Source: Bacillota bacterium
GTDB taxonomy: Bacteria > Bacillota > Clostridia > DSM-8532
NCBI GenBank assembly: GCA_023415205.1
Contig: JAEZLR010000045.1
Span: 1 to 64,000, forward strand
DNA length: 64,000 nt
Reading direction: 5' to 3'
Shown: piece after piece, positions 16,029 to 25,472 of the stretch
How positions within the stretch are numbered: the first letter of the stretch is position 1
How the letters are laid out: each line of letters starts with the position of its first letter
Notes under the pieces: model-generated
The model's input: only the letters and a program-made list of their open reading frames with translations
Databases searched by the model: none
Told to the model about the DNA's origin: nothing
Position numbers and translations under genes: made by a program

Positions 16029-18116
16029 ATGCCAAATCAATATTCCATTGAACCCATGTTGGATATGTTTATCTTTGAGACCTCACAGCTATTGGAACAG
16101 CTTGAGCAGTCTGTGTTAGCCAGTGAAAAAGCCAGGGATTATTCTGAGGATACCATTCATGAAATCTTTCGTATCATGCACACCATCAAAGGTTCATCAG
16201 CCATGATGATGTTCAACCACATTTCTTCCTTGGCCCACTCCATGGAGGATTTATTCTTCTTTTTTCGTGAGGAAAAACCCCTTAAAATGGATTGCTCCAC
16301 CCTCTCAGATATAGTTTTGGAGGGTGTGGATTTCATAAAGATTGAAATTGAAAAAATAAAAAATAGTGATCAGGCCAACGGCGATGCCTCCGGTCTTATT
16401 GAACGCATCAAGGAGCATTTATCTCTCCTTAAGCAGGGGGAGGAGACGTTAGTCTCAAGGCCGGAAGCCGGAGTAGAAAATCAGCGCTATTATATCAGTC
16501 AGGAAAAAGTCATTCATCCCAATCACACCCATACCTATAAGGCTGTTCTACGCTTTGAAGAAGGCTGTGAAATGGAAAACATCCGCGCCTATACGGTTGT
16601 TCATAATCTGAAGGATATGACACAGGAAATCCTATTCTTTCCGGAGGATATTATCGACAGTGACCACTCGGCTGAGATCATTCGGCAGGAGGGCTTTACC
16701 ATCTACCTAAAGTCAAGTGAAAGCTATGAGAATATGCGTCAATTTTTCTTGGAAACCATCTTTCTAAAGGAACTGGAGCTAGTGGAGCTAGAGGGAGATG
16801 AAGAATTCAGACAACTGGCTCAACCAGCCAGAGTCCATGAAACAGGGGTGAAGATTCCAGTCATTAAAGAAAACGCTCCAGAGAGCAGGGACTCCGGAGA
16901 TAGAACGGAAAGCCAGCAGCATAATACATCTCAGCAAAGCATTGTCAGTGTCAATGTTTCCAAGCTGGACAAACTCATGGATCTTGTGGGAGAAATGGTT
17001 ATTGCCGAGGCCATGGTCATTCAGAATCCTGATCTTAAAGGCCTGGAGTTGGACAATTTTCAAAAAGCCGCACAACGCCTGAGTAAAATAACCAATGAGA
17101 TTCAGGATATGGTGATGTCGGTACGGATGGTTTCCCTCTCCACAACATTCCATAAAATGCACCGTATTGTCAGGGATATGTGTAAGAAGCTTGGTAAAGA
17201 GGTGGAGCTTAAGATTATTGGTGAGGAAACCGAGGTGGATAAAAATATCATTGAGCATATTTCAGATCCCTTGATGCACCTTGTCCGCAATGCCCTGGAC
17301 CATGGCATTGAGTCATCAGAGGAAAGAAGACTGGCCCAAAAGCCTGAGTCAGGGATGATTACGCTGGAGGCCAAGAATGCAGGCGGGGATGTACTGGTTC
17401 TGGTAAAGGATGACGGCAAGGGGCTTAATAAGGATAAAATCCTCAACAAGGCCATAGAAAACGGCCTTGTGGTCAAGCAAGCCTCTGAAATGACTGATAA
17501 GGAGATTTACAACCTCATCTTCCTTCCCGGCTTTTCCACCAAGGAGAAGGTCACCGAGTTTTCGGGTCGTGGAGTGGGTATGGATGTGGTAACGAAGAAT
17601 ATTGAAGCCATTGGTGGTGCAGTTTCGGTGGATAGTCTTCAAGGGAAAGGCTCGACCATCACCCTTAAGATTCCACTGACTCTGGCTATCATTGACGGCA
17701 TGACCATTAGGGTAGGAAAGGCCTCCTATACTCTGCCCACTGTAGCCATAAAAGAGTCCTTCAGGCCAAAGGAGGAAGAAATTATCACCGATCCCGATGG
17801 CAATGAAATGATCATGGTGAGGGGTCAATGTTATCCCATTGTGCGCCTTCACAAGCTCTTCAAAATCAAGAATGCCGTTAACCGTTTTAGTGAGGGTATT
17901 ATCATCATGGTTGAGCAGGACGGAGGCAGCCTGTGCTTCTTTGCGGATGAGCTTGTAGGCCAGCAGCAGGTGGTAGTCAAACCCTTGCCGGAATATATCA
18001 GAAAGTTTAAGAAAATGAAGGGGATTGCGGGCTGCACCTTGCTAGGGGATGGAAGTATCAGCCTAATAATGGATATCAATGGATTAGTGAAGCTCAATCG
18101 CTATGACACAAAATGA
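16029..18116 (+). CDS. cheA: Chemotaxis histidine kinase CheA
   Basis: A 695-residue class II histidine kinase. The Hpt domain (1-110) has phospho-acceptor His51 in MHTIKGSS. A P2-like region spans about 150-255. The dimerisation domain begins near SVNVSKLDKLMDLVGEMVIAE. The ATPase domain has HLVRNALDHGIE, DDGKGL and GRGVGMDVV, and the C-terminal CheW-like domain spans about 550-690. All catalytic motifs look intact. It autophosphorylates and passes phosphate to CheY and CheB. GGAGGG precedes the ATG. Confidence 0.96.
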   Translation: MPNQYSIEPMLDMFIFETSQLLEQLEQSVLASEKARDYSEDTIHEIFRIMHTIKGSSAMMMFNHISSLAHSMEDLFFFFREEKPLKMDCSTLSDIVLEGVDFIKIEIEKIKNSDQANGDASGLIERIKEHLSLLKQGEETLVSRPEAGVENQRYYISQEKVIHPNHTHTYKAVLRFEEGCEMENIRAYTVVHNLKDMTQEILFFPEDIIDSDHSAEIIRQEGFTIYLKSSESYENMRQFFLETIFLKELELVELEGDEEFRQLAQPARVHETGVKIPVIKENAPESRDSGDRTESQQHNTSQQSIVSVNVSKLDKLMDLVGEMVIAEAMVIQNPDLKGLELDNFQKAAQRLSKITNEIQDMVMSVRMVSLSTTFHKMHRIVRDMCKKLGKEVELKIIGEETEVDKNIIEHISDPLMHLVRNALDHGIESSEERRLAQKPESGMITLEAKNAGGDVLVLVKDDGKGLNKDKILNKAIENGLVVKQASEMTDKEIYNLIFLPGFSTKEKVTEFSGRGVGMDVVTKNIEAIGGAVSVDSLQGKGSTITLKIPLTLAIIDGMTIRVGKASYTLPTVAIKESFRPKEEEIITDPDGNEMIMVRGQCYPIVRLHKLFKIKNAVNRFSEGIIIMVEQDGGSLCFFADELVGQQQVVVKPLPEYIRKFKKMKGIAGCTLLGDGSISLIMDINGLVKLNRYDTK

Positions 18117-18135
18117 GTGAGGGGGATAAATCACA

Positions 18136-18630
18136 ATGAGCGATAACATGGAAAATGTTATAGAAATGGAAGAAGATACCCAGAAGGACAGGTTTCTGAC
18201 CTTTTATCTGGGAAAGGAAAGCTACGGGTTGGAAATCACTTACGTCACCGAAATCATCGGATTACAGGCCATCACTCAAATACCGGAGTTACCTGACTAC
18301 ATCAAGGGGATTATCAATCTAAGAGGTAATATCATACCGGTCATGGATGTAAACCTTCGCTTCAAGAAGGAACCCCAGGATTATAACGACAGGACCTGCG
18401 TTGTTGTCATTCAAATCAAGGATCAGTCCATAGGCCTGATTGTAGATCGTGTTGCCGAAGTCCTGACGATTGTGGAACAGGATGTGGTAGACCCCCCTCA
18501 GATGAACAAAGGACTAAACAATCGGTATATCAAGAAAATAGGAAAGGTCGGTAATGACGTAAAGCTCATTCTTGATTGTGATAAGTTGCTTAATGAAGAT
18601 GAATTGGATGAGATTAACGAAGCCCTTTAA
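18136..18630 (+). CDS. cheW: Chemotaxis coupling protein CheW
   Basis: A 164-residue CheW-domain protein (FLTFYLGKESYGLEITYVTEIIG...YIKGIINLRGNIIPVMDVNLRF). It bridges chemoreceptors and CheA. It follows cheA by 19 bp. The last 20 residues are acidic. No methyl-accepting protein gene lies nearby, so the receptors are encoded elsewhere. Confidence 0.95.
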   Translation: MSDNMENVIEMEEDTQKDRFLTFYLGKESYGLEITYVTEIIGLQAITQIPELPDYIKGIINLRGNIIPVMDVNLRFKKEPQDYNDRTCVVVIQIKDQSIGLIVDRVAEVLTIVEQDVVDPPQMNKGLNNRYIKKIGKVGNDVKLILDCDKLLNEDELDEINEAL

Positions 18631-18793
18631 TAAATATTGGGGCTGTAGGCATCATAGGCATAACTTCAATCATTACCATCGATAACACCTATACACGGTT
18701 GTATCAGAATTATGGTGTATCGGTAGGGAAAATGGTCTTGCGGGTAACATAGATTGTTCTTAGTGACAATGAATTTGGGAAGTATTAGGTGGG

Positions 18794-18826
18794 ATAGGGA
18801 ATAAGGCCTTTGGTCTTACTCCCTAT
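18794..18826 (+). other. Hairpin in the cheW-cheR gap
   Basis: ATAGGGAATAAGGC (18794-18807) pairs with GTCTTACTCCCTAT (18813-18826) with one A-C mismatch and one G-U pair. No T tract follows. The 243-bp gap has no gene. The structure may separate cheYAW expression from cheRB and the kinase genes. Confidence 0.5.
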
Positions 18827-18873
18827 AAAACCAAGGATAAGCGCTTAAATATCATCCAAGGCAGGTGCAATTA

Positions 18874-19689
18874 ATGCTCACTATCACCGATCAGGAGTTC
18901 AACCAACTGTCCGCTTATATCAAGAGAAACTATGGCATTAATCTCAGAAATGAAAAGCGGGCACTGATTGTTGGGCGATTACATAATGTGCTGTTACAGC
19001 TTAATTTTCATGACTTTTCAGAATACTTCGATTATGTCTTGTCCGATAAAACAGGAAGTGCGGCAACAACTCTGATTAATAAAATAACGACCAACCATAC
19101 CTTTTTTATGAGGGAGGCGGATCACTTTTTTTATTTCAGAGATAAGGTGCTTCCCTATCTTATCGGTGTATCAAGGGAGAAGGATTTGAGGATATGGAGC
19201 GCCGGTTGCTCATCGGGTGAGGAGTCTTATACCCTGGCCATGTTGGTGGACGAGTATCTGGGTAAAGGTAAAATGTGGTGGGACACCAAGATTTTAGCTA
19301 CCGATATTTCTGAAAAGGTCATTGAGGAGGCCATTAAAGGAGAATACACCGAAGAGGAGGTCTCTTCATTGCCCGTTACGTGGAAGCAGGAGTATTTCAG
19401 GAAAGTTGACCAGGATACCTATGTGGTAGTAGATAGAATAAGGAATGAGGTCATCTACAGGAAGTTTAATCTGATGGAATCAACCTTTCCTTTCAAGAAA
19501 AAATTTCACGTGATTTTTTGCAGAAATGTCATGATCTACTTTGACGCTCAGACGAAGCAATCCCTTGTCAATAAATTCTATGAATCCATGGAGTATGGCG
19601 GCTATTTATTTATCGGTCACTCCGAATCTCTGAACCGAGATGAAACCCGCTTTAGATATGTTATGCCGTCAGTCTACAGAAAGGAATAG
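18874..19689 (+). CDS. cheR: Chemotaxis protein methyltransferase CheR
   Basis: A 271-residue enzyme with an N-terminal helical domain and a SAM-binding domain (IWSAGCSSGEESYTLAML, about residues 106-123; ILATDISEKVIEEA; FHVIFCRNVMIYFD). It methylates chemoreceptor glutamates. The ATG at 18874 is preferred over an in-frame GTG at 18865 because GCAGG is 8 bases upstream. cheB starts 4 bases after its stop. Confidence 0.94.
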   Translation: MLTITDQEFNQLSAYIKRNYGINLRNEKRALIVGRLHNVLLQLNFHDFSEYFDYVLSDKTGSAATTLINKITTNHTFFMREADHFFYFRDKVLPYLIGVSREKDLRIWSAGCSSGEESYTLAMLVDEYLGKGKMWWDTKILATDISEKVIEEAIKGEYTEEEVSSLPVTWKQEYFRKVDQDTYVVVDRIRNEVIYRKFNLMESTFPFKKKFHVIFCRNVMIYFDAQTKQSLVNKFYESMEYGGYLFIGHSESLNRDETRFRYVMPSVYRKE

Positions 19690-19693
19690 GGAC

Positions 19694-20719
19694 ATGAAAA
19701 GCCTGCGGAAAATAAAGGTTTTGATTGTTGATGATAGCCTGCTATACAGGGAAGTCCTGTCCCGGGGCCTCGCCTCCGATCCTGGAATTGAAATTGTTGC
19801 AACGGCTAATGATGCCTTCGATGCCCGGGATAAAATTCTACGGCATCAACCGGATGTTATGACTTGTGATGTTGCCATGCCCAAGATGGATGGTATAGAA
19901 TTCATCCGGCGGCTTCTTCCCCAATACCCACTACCGGTTATTGTTGTCAGCGCAGTCAGTACAGCGGTCTTTGATGCTATGAATGCGGGTGCTGTGGACT
20001 TTGTGGCCAAGCCCGATATGAATGCTGTAAAAAGCGTGGAGACTTTTATCCATGAAATGATAGAGAAGATTAAGATTGCTTCTATGGCCCAGGTAGTCCC
20101 TGAAAAAAAGGGGACACTGGTTAAGACGATGGTGGGACATGAACGGGCAAGCCGGATTAAGCTCATTGCCATAGGAGCCTCTACGGGAGGCACCGAAGCC
20201 ATCTTCCATCTGCTCAGCCAGTTGCCGTCAACCCTGCCCGGTATAGTGATTGTACAGCATATCCCGCCCTTATTCTCCCGGATGTTTGCGCAAAGGCTTA
20301 ATGCCACGACCAAGCTTCAAGTCAAAGAGGCACAGACAGGCGACTGGGTGGAAGCAGGCCAGGTGCTCCTGGCTCCGGGGGATCAGCATATGAAGGTCAA
20401 AAGAATCGGGGAAAGGTTCCGGGTGGAATGCTTTGTGGGGGATAAGGTCAATGGACACTGCCCCTCTGTGGATGTTCTCTTTGAGTCTGTCGCCAAAGAA
20501 GTAGGGGACAGGGCCGTGGGCATTATTCTCACAGGTATGGGCTATGATGGTGCCAAAGGGCTTTTGGCCATGAGAAGGAAGGGAGCCAGAACCTTAGGGC
20601 AGGATGAAAAATCCTGTGTGGTTTATGGCATGCCCAAGGTCGCCTTTAATATTGGGGCCGTCGAAAAAGTAACATCACTAGAGAACATGGCACAATCCCT
20701 GTGCTCTGCAATGAACTAA
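19694..20719 (+). CDS. cheB: Chemotaxis response regulator / protein-glutamate methylesterase CheB
   Basis: A 341-residue protein: receiver domain (Asp in MTCDVAMPKMDG) then methylesterase domain with Ser in GASTGGTEA, His in VQHIPPLF and Asp in LTGMGYDGAKG. It demethylates or deamidates receptors when phosphorylated by CheA. The ATG at 19694 has AAGGA upstream; an earlier in-frame ATG at 19640 lies inside cheR and is unlikely. CheD and CheC are not present in the block. Confidence 0.95.
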   Translation: MKSLRKIKVLIVDDSLLYREVLSRGLASDPGIEIVATANDAFDARDKILRHQPDVMTCDVAMPKMDGIEFIRRLLPQYPLPVIVVSAVSTAVFDAMNAGAVDFVAKPDMNAVKSVETFIHEMIEKIKIASMAQVVPEKKGTLVKTMVGHERASRIKLIAIGASTGGTEAIFHLLSQLPSTLPGIVIVQHIPPLFSRMFAQRLNATTKLQVKEAQTGDWVEAGQVLLAPGDQHMKVKRIGERFRVECFVGDKVNGHCPSVDVLFESVAKEVGDRAVGIILTGMGYDGAKGLLAMRRKGARTLGQDEKSCVVYGMPKVAFNIGAVEKVTSLENMAQSLCSAMN

Positions 20720-20758
20720 GAACAGTGGGGAACAACCCCCTGGTGAAAGTGAGCGTGA

Positions 20759-23700
20759 ATGAGGATGCATCAGGAATTTCTGCACGGGCAAAATGTGGAG
20801 CTTTCAGCCGCAATTCTTTCCTGCATAGGGGATGGCGTCATATCTACCGATTTAGAAGGCAACATCAATTATATGAACCATATTGCTGAGGAAATCACGG
20901 GCTGGGCTCTGGAACAAGCGGTAGGCTTGGCTTTTGACCATGTCTTTTCCATCATTCATGTGGAGACCAAGGAACCATTAGCCAACCCGGTGGCCTATGT
21001 TCTGACCCATAGAAGAACCACGGGCCTTATGAACGGTACGGTACTCATATCAAAGCACTTTGCACCTAAGTATGTTTCGGCGACCTGCTCCCCCGTAGAG
21101 GATAAAAATGGTGCTATTCTGGGAGCGGTGGTTGTGTTTCGTGATATCACACGACTTAAGAATTTGGAACTCGCCCGTCAAAACGAGGAGAATAACCTTA
21201 AAACGATTTTTAACAATGCACCCATAGGGATGATCACTTTGGATCAAAACGGCGCTGTAGAGCAAATTAATGAGGCCGCTCTGCATTTTATGGCAAAGAG
21301 CAAAGAAGAGATTATCGGAACCCAGTTTGGCAGTGGACTTTCTTGTATGAGTAGCCAGGATGATCCCAGAGGGTGTGGCTACGGCCCCCAATGTCAGTAT
21401 TGTGAAATCAGGAAGGGGCATGAGCTTTCTGCCGGTCTTGGCCAGGTGGTATCCAATTTCGAATTCTGTAAAAAATTTTTAATTGACAACATGCCCAGGG
21501 AGTATTGGTTTAGAGCGAGCATCACTCCGGTAATCATCCATGAGGAAAGAAAATCAGTGGTCACCCTGATGGACATCACCGAGAGAAAGAAGGAAGAGCT
21601 TAAAATCATCAGAGCCCGTGATTATAGCAATAACCTTTTGGACCAGATACCCTGCCTAGTGTGGAAATCGGATTCAGAGCTGACCTGGGATTATGTGAAC
21701 AAGATGTGGCAAAACTACACGGGACTTTCAGCCAATCTTCTGTCAGGGTATAGCTGGGTTGATGTTATTCACGCCGAGGATTTGGACAAGTATGTGAGAG
21801 TAACCCATCAGGCCATGAGTGAGAGAAGTACCTTCGAACTGGAGGTCCGCATGCGTCGTAATGATGGGAGGTATCGGTGGTGCCTGATTCTTGGGGCACC
21901 CTATTATGATCTGGATGGGAAGTTTTCCGGATTTATAGGGGCCATTTATGATATTGCCGAGCGTAAAAATGCTGAAAGAAAGATTTTTGAGAGTCAGGCG
22001 AAATATCGATCCCTGGTTATGAACATGCACAGCGGCTATGCTTACTACAAGATGATCATGGATGAGCAGGGACGGCCTGCGGATCTTAAATTTATAGAAA
22101 CCAACGAGGCCTTTGAGAAATTCTTTGGACAGACCAAGAAGAAGATTATAGGCAGGCTTCACTCCGAACTTTTCCCTGACGGTCTTAATAACCTTATGGA
22201 ACCCATCTACAAGAATTTTAACAGGCTCCTTAAGGGAGAAAGTGTCCATGTGGCAGAGATTTACTCAAGCACCTACCATAAATGGTTCACTGTTTCTATT
22301 TACAGCCCCAAGGAACACCACCTCGTCACCATAGTGACAGATATAACCTATTTAAAACAGTCGGAAATGAAGCTCATAGCTGCTAAGGAGGCGGCTGAGG
22401 CTGCGTATAAAGCCAAAAGTGAATTTTTAGCCAATATGAGCCATGAAATACGCACGCCCATCAACGGGATGGTGGGGATGATTGACCTGACACTGCTTAC
22501 CAGCCTTGACAGTGAGCAGAAGGATAATCTGGTGACGGCCAAGATTTGCGCGGATCATCTACTGAAGATCATCAATGATATTTTGGACTTCTCTAAAATG
22601 GAGGCAGGGAAGCTTTCCATTGAATATGTCAGCTTTAATATCAGAGAGCTGGTGGAGGAGGTGGTCAAAAGCCATTCGCCACGTATTCTAGAGAAGGGTC
22701 TGGAGTTTAACTATACTTTTTCCTCCGCTATTCCGCAATTTCTTGTGGGGGATCCCAACAGGCTAAAGCAAATCTTTAATAACCTTATCAGCAATGCCAT
22801 CAAGTTTACCGAAGCCGGTAGTATTCACCTTACTGTAAGGCAGCAGAGCCGTCAGGAGAATGAGGTTCAATTGGATTTTACTGTGGCAGATACGGGTATC
22901 GGCATCGCTTCTGAGGATATTGGCCGCCTATTTAAGAGCTTTAGCCAGGTGGACGGATCCTTTACCAAGAAATTTGGTGGGACAGGTCTAGGACTGGTGA
23001 TATCTAAACAGCTTGTGGAAACCATGGGCGGTACCATGGGCGTTGAAAGCCGGAAAGGAGAGGGCAGTGCCTTCAAATTCAGCTTGAAATTCCGGCTTGG
23101 CAGTCCGGTTAAGGAGAAGCTCAGTCTACCCCAGGTACAGAAGGCCAAGAAATCCCTGCGTATTCTATTGGCGGAGGATGATGCCATCAATCGGAGAGTC
23201 ATCGTGAAAATGCTCCAGGAAAAAGGGCATCACATTGAGGCGGTGGGCAACGGCAAGGAGGCCCTCACGATCTATGAGGTAGGAAAGTATGATATTATTC
23301 TGATGGATATTCAAATGCCGGAGATGGATGGCGTTGAAGCTGCCCGCAGAATCAAGGAGAAAGAGGGCAAAGGTGCTCACACTCCTGTTATCGCCCTCAC
23401 AGCCTATGCCCTTAAGGGAGACAAGGAGAAGTTTCTAGGTATGGGAATGGATGACTACCTTCCTAAACCTATTCAGATGAATGAGCTCTTTAGCACCATT
23501 GATAGGAGGGCACTCATTTATAAGGGAGAGGTGGATAAGCCCAAAGGAGTGACTTTAGCTCAAGGACAGGTCTTCTCTGCCCTTCAGGAAGAAGTGGTGA
23601 CAGTAGAGCGGATGGCCCGGGCTATAAAGGATATGTCCCAATGCATCACCGATCTTCAAGCGGCCAACAAAAATGCCGATCTTATGGCCATAGAAAATGT

Positions 23701-23887
23701 TGCCCATAGAATCAAAATACTGGCTGTTGAAGTAAACGCAGAGAAAGTTAAGGATTGTGCATTCAAAATTGAACTGGCTGCTAGGAGGGGGAATCTGGAA
23801 GATGCCGATAAATATTTGTATGATATGAAACAGGTCTTTCAAGAATTGAAGGATTCCATGATTCAATCAGAGGGGGGAAATTTATGA
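20759..23887 (+). CDS. Hybrid sensor histidine kinase with PAS array, receiver and Hpt domains
   Basis: A 1042-residue protein without a signal peptide or clear membrane helix, so probably a cytoplasmic sensor. Order: about four PAS domains (10-125, 135-285, 290-410, 415-540), HisKA with His562 in MSHEIRTP, HATPase (NLISNAIKFTE, DTGIGI, GGTGLGL), receiver with Asp850 in LMDIQMPEMDG, and a C-terminal Hpt-like domain with His983 in VAHRIK. PAS 2 contains four cysteines (196, 206, 212, 215; CX9CX5CX2C) that may bind a metal or Fe-S cluster. Its stop overlaps the next receiver gene by 4 bp, implying a phosphorelay to that protein. Confidence 0.92.
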   Translation: MRMHQEFLHGQNVELSAAILSCIGDGVISTDLEGNINYMNHIAEEITGWALEQAVGLAFDHVFSIIHVETKEPLANPVAYVLTHRRTTGLMNGTVLISKHFAPKYVSATCSPVEDKNGAILGAVVVFRDITRLKNLELARQNEENNLKTIFNNAPIGMITLDQNGAVEQINEAALHFMAKSKEEIIGTQFGSGLSCMSSQDDPRGCGYGPQCQYCEIRKGHELSAGLGQVVSNFEFCKKFLIDNMPREYWFRASITPVIIHEERKSVVTLMDITERKKEELKIIRARDYSNNLLDQIPCLVWKSDSELTWDYVNKMWQNYTGLSANLLSGYSWVDVIHAEDLDKYVRVTHQAMSERSTFELEVRMRRNDGRYRWCLILGAPYYDLDGKFSGFIGAIYDIAERKNAERKIFESQAKYRSLVMNMHSGYAYYKMIMDEQGRPADLKFIETNEAFEKFFGQTKKKIIGRLHSELFPDGLNNLMEPIYKNFNRLLKGESVHVAEIYSSTYHKWFTVSIYSPKEHHLVTIVTDITYLKQSEMKLIAAKEAAEAAYKAKSEFLANMSHEIRTPINGMVGMIDLTLLTSLDSEQKDNLVTAKICADHLLKIINDILDFSKMEAGKLSIEYVSFNIRELVEEVVKSHSPRILEKGLEFNYTFSSAIPQFLVGDPNRLKQIFNNLISNAIKFTEAGSIHLTVRQQSRQENEVQLDFTVADTGIGIASEDIGRLFKSFSQVDGSFTKKFGGTGLGLVISKQLVETMGGTMGVESRKGEGSAFKFSLKFRLGSPVKEKLSLPQVQKAKKSLRILLAEDDAINRRVIVKMLQEKGHHIEAVGNGKEALTIYEVGKYDIILMDIQMPEMDGVEAARRIKEKEGKGAHTPVIALTAYALKGDKEKFLGMGMDDYLPKPIQMNELFSTIDRRALIYKGEVDKPKGVTLAQGQVFSALQEEVVTVERMARAIKDMSQCITDLQAANKNADLMAIENVAHRIKILAVEVNAEKVKDCAFKIELAARRGNLEDADKYLYDMKQVFQELKDSMIQSEGGNL

Positions 23888-24288
23888 GGATACTTATCGC
23901 TGAAGATGATTTGGTCAGCAGGAAGTTTTTATTCAAATTCCTGTCGCAGTTTGGAGAATGCGATTTAGTGGTGGACGGTTTGGAGACCTTGGATGCCTTT
24001 TTGTTGTCCATCAAGGAGAATAACCCCTATGACCTTATTTGTCTTGATATCATGATGCCCAAGGTCGATGGGGTAAAGGCCCTCCAGGCCATAAGGGATT
24101 ATGAAAAACAAAAGGGGATACTACCTGAAAAACGTTCTAAAGTGATTATGACCACAGCATTAGCCGAGACAGAATATGTCCATCATGCCTTCGAAATAGG
24201 TTGCGAGGCCTATGCCGCCAAACCTATCGATACGGGAAAGCTTGTGGAGGTAATAAAAAAGCTGGGACTTATTGGGGAAGAGCCGTAA
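23884..24288 (+). CDS. CheY-like response regulator, probable phosphorelay partner
   Basis: A 134-residue receiver-only protein: AEDDLVSRKF acidic pocket, Asp in LICLDIMMPKVDG (about residue 56), Thr in MTTALAE and Lys in AAKPIDTGKL. It has no output domain. The ATGA overlap with the hybrid kinase gene indicates translational coupling and a likely phosphate source in the kinase Hpt domain. Confidence 0.92.
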   Translation: MRILIAEDDLVSRKFLFKFLSQFGECDLVVDGLETLDAFLLSIKENNPYDLICLDIMMPKVDGVKALQAIRDYEKQKGILPEKRSKVIMTTALAETEYVHHAFEIGCEAYAAKPIDTGKLVEVIKKLGLIGEEP

Positions 24289-24425
24289 AATACGGAACAC
24301 ATTCACGGATGAGTCCTTGCCAACCCCATGGGATAGGGATAAAATAAAACAAGCGGACGATTTAGGACGGGCTTTTAACCCAGCCGGGATGTCCCTTTCC
24401 TTTCGTGTTCTCAAGGAGGTCCTGC

Positions 24426-24527
24426 ATGAATTTTAACACCAGAACAAGGCGTATTGTCGCTTCTATTATAGCTGTCATCATTATTTTTTCGATGGTTCTG
24501 AGCATTGCGCTAATAGCTATTCAATAA
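24426..24527 (+). CDS. Small single-helix membrane protein (33 aa)
   Basis: ATG at 24426 follows a full AAGGAGGT ribosome site (24413-24420) by 5 bases and the frame closes with TAA at 24525-24527. The peptide starts MNFNTRTRRIV and continues as one hydrophobic helix (IASIIAVIIIF...IALIAI). The positive N-terminus predicts N-in topology. Size and layout recall the Prli42/DUF4044-type tiny membrane proteins of Firmicutes, but assignment is not certain. The WYL regulator begins 15 bases after its stop, so they may be cotranscribed. Confidence 0.7.
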   Translation: MNFNTRTRRIVASIIAVIIIFSMVLSIALIAIQ

Positions 24528-24542
24528 AAACCGGGAGGAATT

Positions 24543-25472
24543 ATGAAGCTGGATCGGCTCGTTTCCATACTGGTCATATTACTTCAACGGGAAAGAATTT
24601 CAGCCAAAGAGTTGGCACAGAAATTCGAGGTTTCAACCCGCACGATTTTACGGGATATCGACGCCATTAACCTAGCGGGAATTCCTATCGTGACCTTCCA
24701 AGGAACTCATGGGGGAATCGCCATAGCCGAAGGTTACAAGCTCGACCGAAGTGTATTGACCCATGATGATGTAGCGGCCATTATAGCCACCTTAAAGGGT
24801 GTCGCTAGGAGCTTGCCCGATCCCAAGCATCAGATTCTGGTGGATAAATTCAAGAATGTAGTCCCGGCTGCACAATCCGAAAGCTTTAAAATCAAATCCA
24901 ACCGACTCATTATTGATCTGGCCCCCTGGGGTGGGAATAAGCTGGTTGAGGAGCGGTTGTCCCTTCTAAGGACAGCGATTGAACATGAGCATATCATTGA
25001 ATTCGAATATGTGAGTAGTAACGGAGGGGCTACCCAAAGAAGGGTTGAACCCTACTCTCTGGTGTTAAAAGGTCAGAGCTGGTATCTATATGCCTTTTGC
25101 CTGTTGAGAAATGAACCCCGGCTTTTCAAGGTTTCCCGTGTCAAAGCCCTCAAGGAATGCCGGGATACCTTTACCTGCAGGGATCTATCGGTAGATACCC
25201 TCCCCTGGGAGAGGGTTTGGGGCCCCCCGGACAGGTGGACAACCCTTCGGCTGCATTTCGATAAAGCCCTTATTGGGCTGGCAGGGGACTTTTTTGAGAA
25301 ATATACTGTTCATGAGGATGGAAGCTTTACGGTTCAATTAAATCTGCCTGAAAATCAGTGGCTGTATGGCTATATCTTAAGCTTCGGACCCGGGGTGGAG
25401 GTTCTTGAGCCTCTCTCCCTCAGGGATAAGATACGCCAATATGCCCAGGAAGTTGCTAACAAGAATGCTTAG
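24543..25472 (+). CDS. HTH-WYL domain transcriptional regulator (YafY family)
   Basis: A 309-residue protein with a DeoR-like HTH at the N-terminus (RISAKELAQKFEVSTRTILRDIDAINLAGIPIVT, about 18-51) and a WYL domain in the middle (IEFEYVSSNGGATQRRVEPYSLVLKGQSWYLYAFC, about 154-188) followed by a WCX-like extension. WYL regulators sense nucleic acids or other ligands. GGGAGGA precedes the ATG. Its end overlaps the convergent fur gene by 4 bp. Confidence 0.9.
   Translation: MKLDRLVSILVILLQRERISAKELAQKFEVSTRTILRDIDAINLAGIPIVTFQGTHGGIAIAEGYKLDRSVLTHDDVAAIIATLKGVARSLPDPKHQILVDKFKNVVPAAQSESFKIKSNRLIIDLAPWGGNKLVEERLSLLRTAIEHEHIIEFEYVSSNGGATQRRVEPYSLVLKGQSWYLYAFCLLRNEPRLFKVSRVKALKECRDTFTCRDLSVDTLPWERVWGPPDRWTTLRLHFDKALIGLAGDFFEKYTVHEDGSFTVQLNLPENQWLYGYILSFGPGVEVLEPLSLRDKIRQYAQEVANKNA

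Noticed and set aside
15633..24288. Complete chemotaxis system
   Set aside because: No methyl-accepting receptor, CheC, CheD or flagellar gene was found in the window, so only a partial core is claimed.
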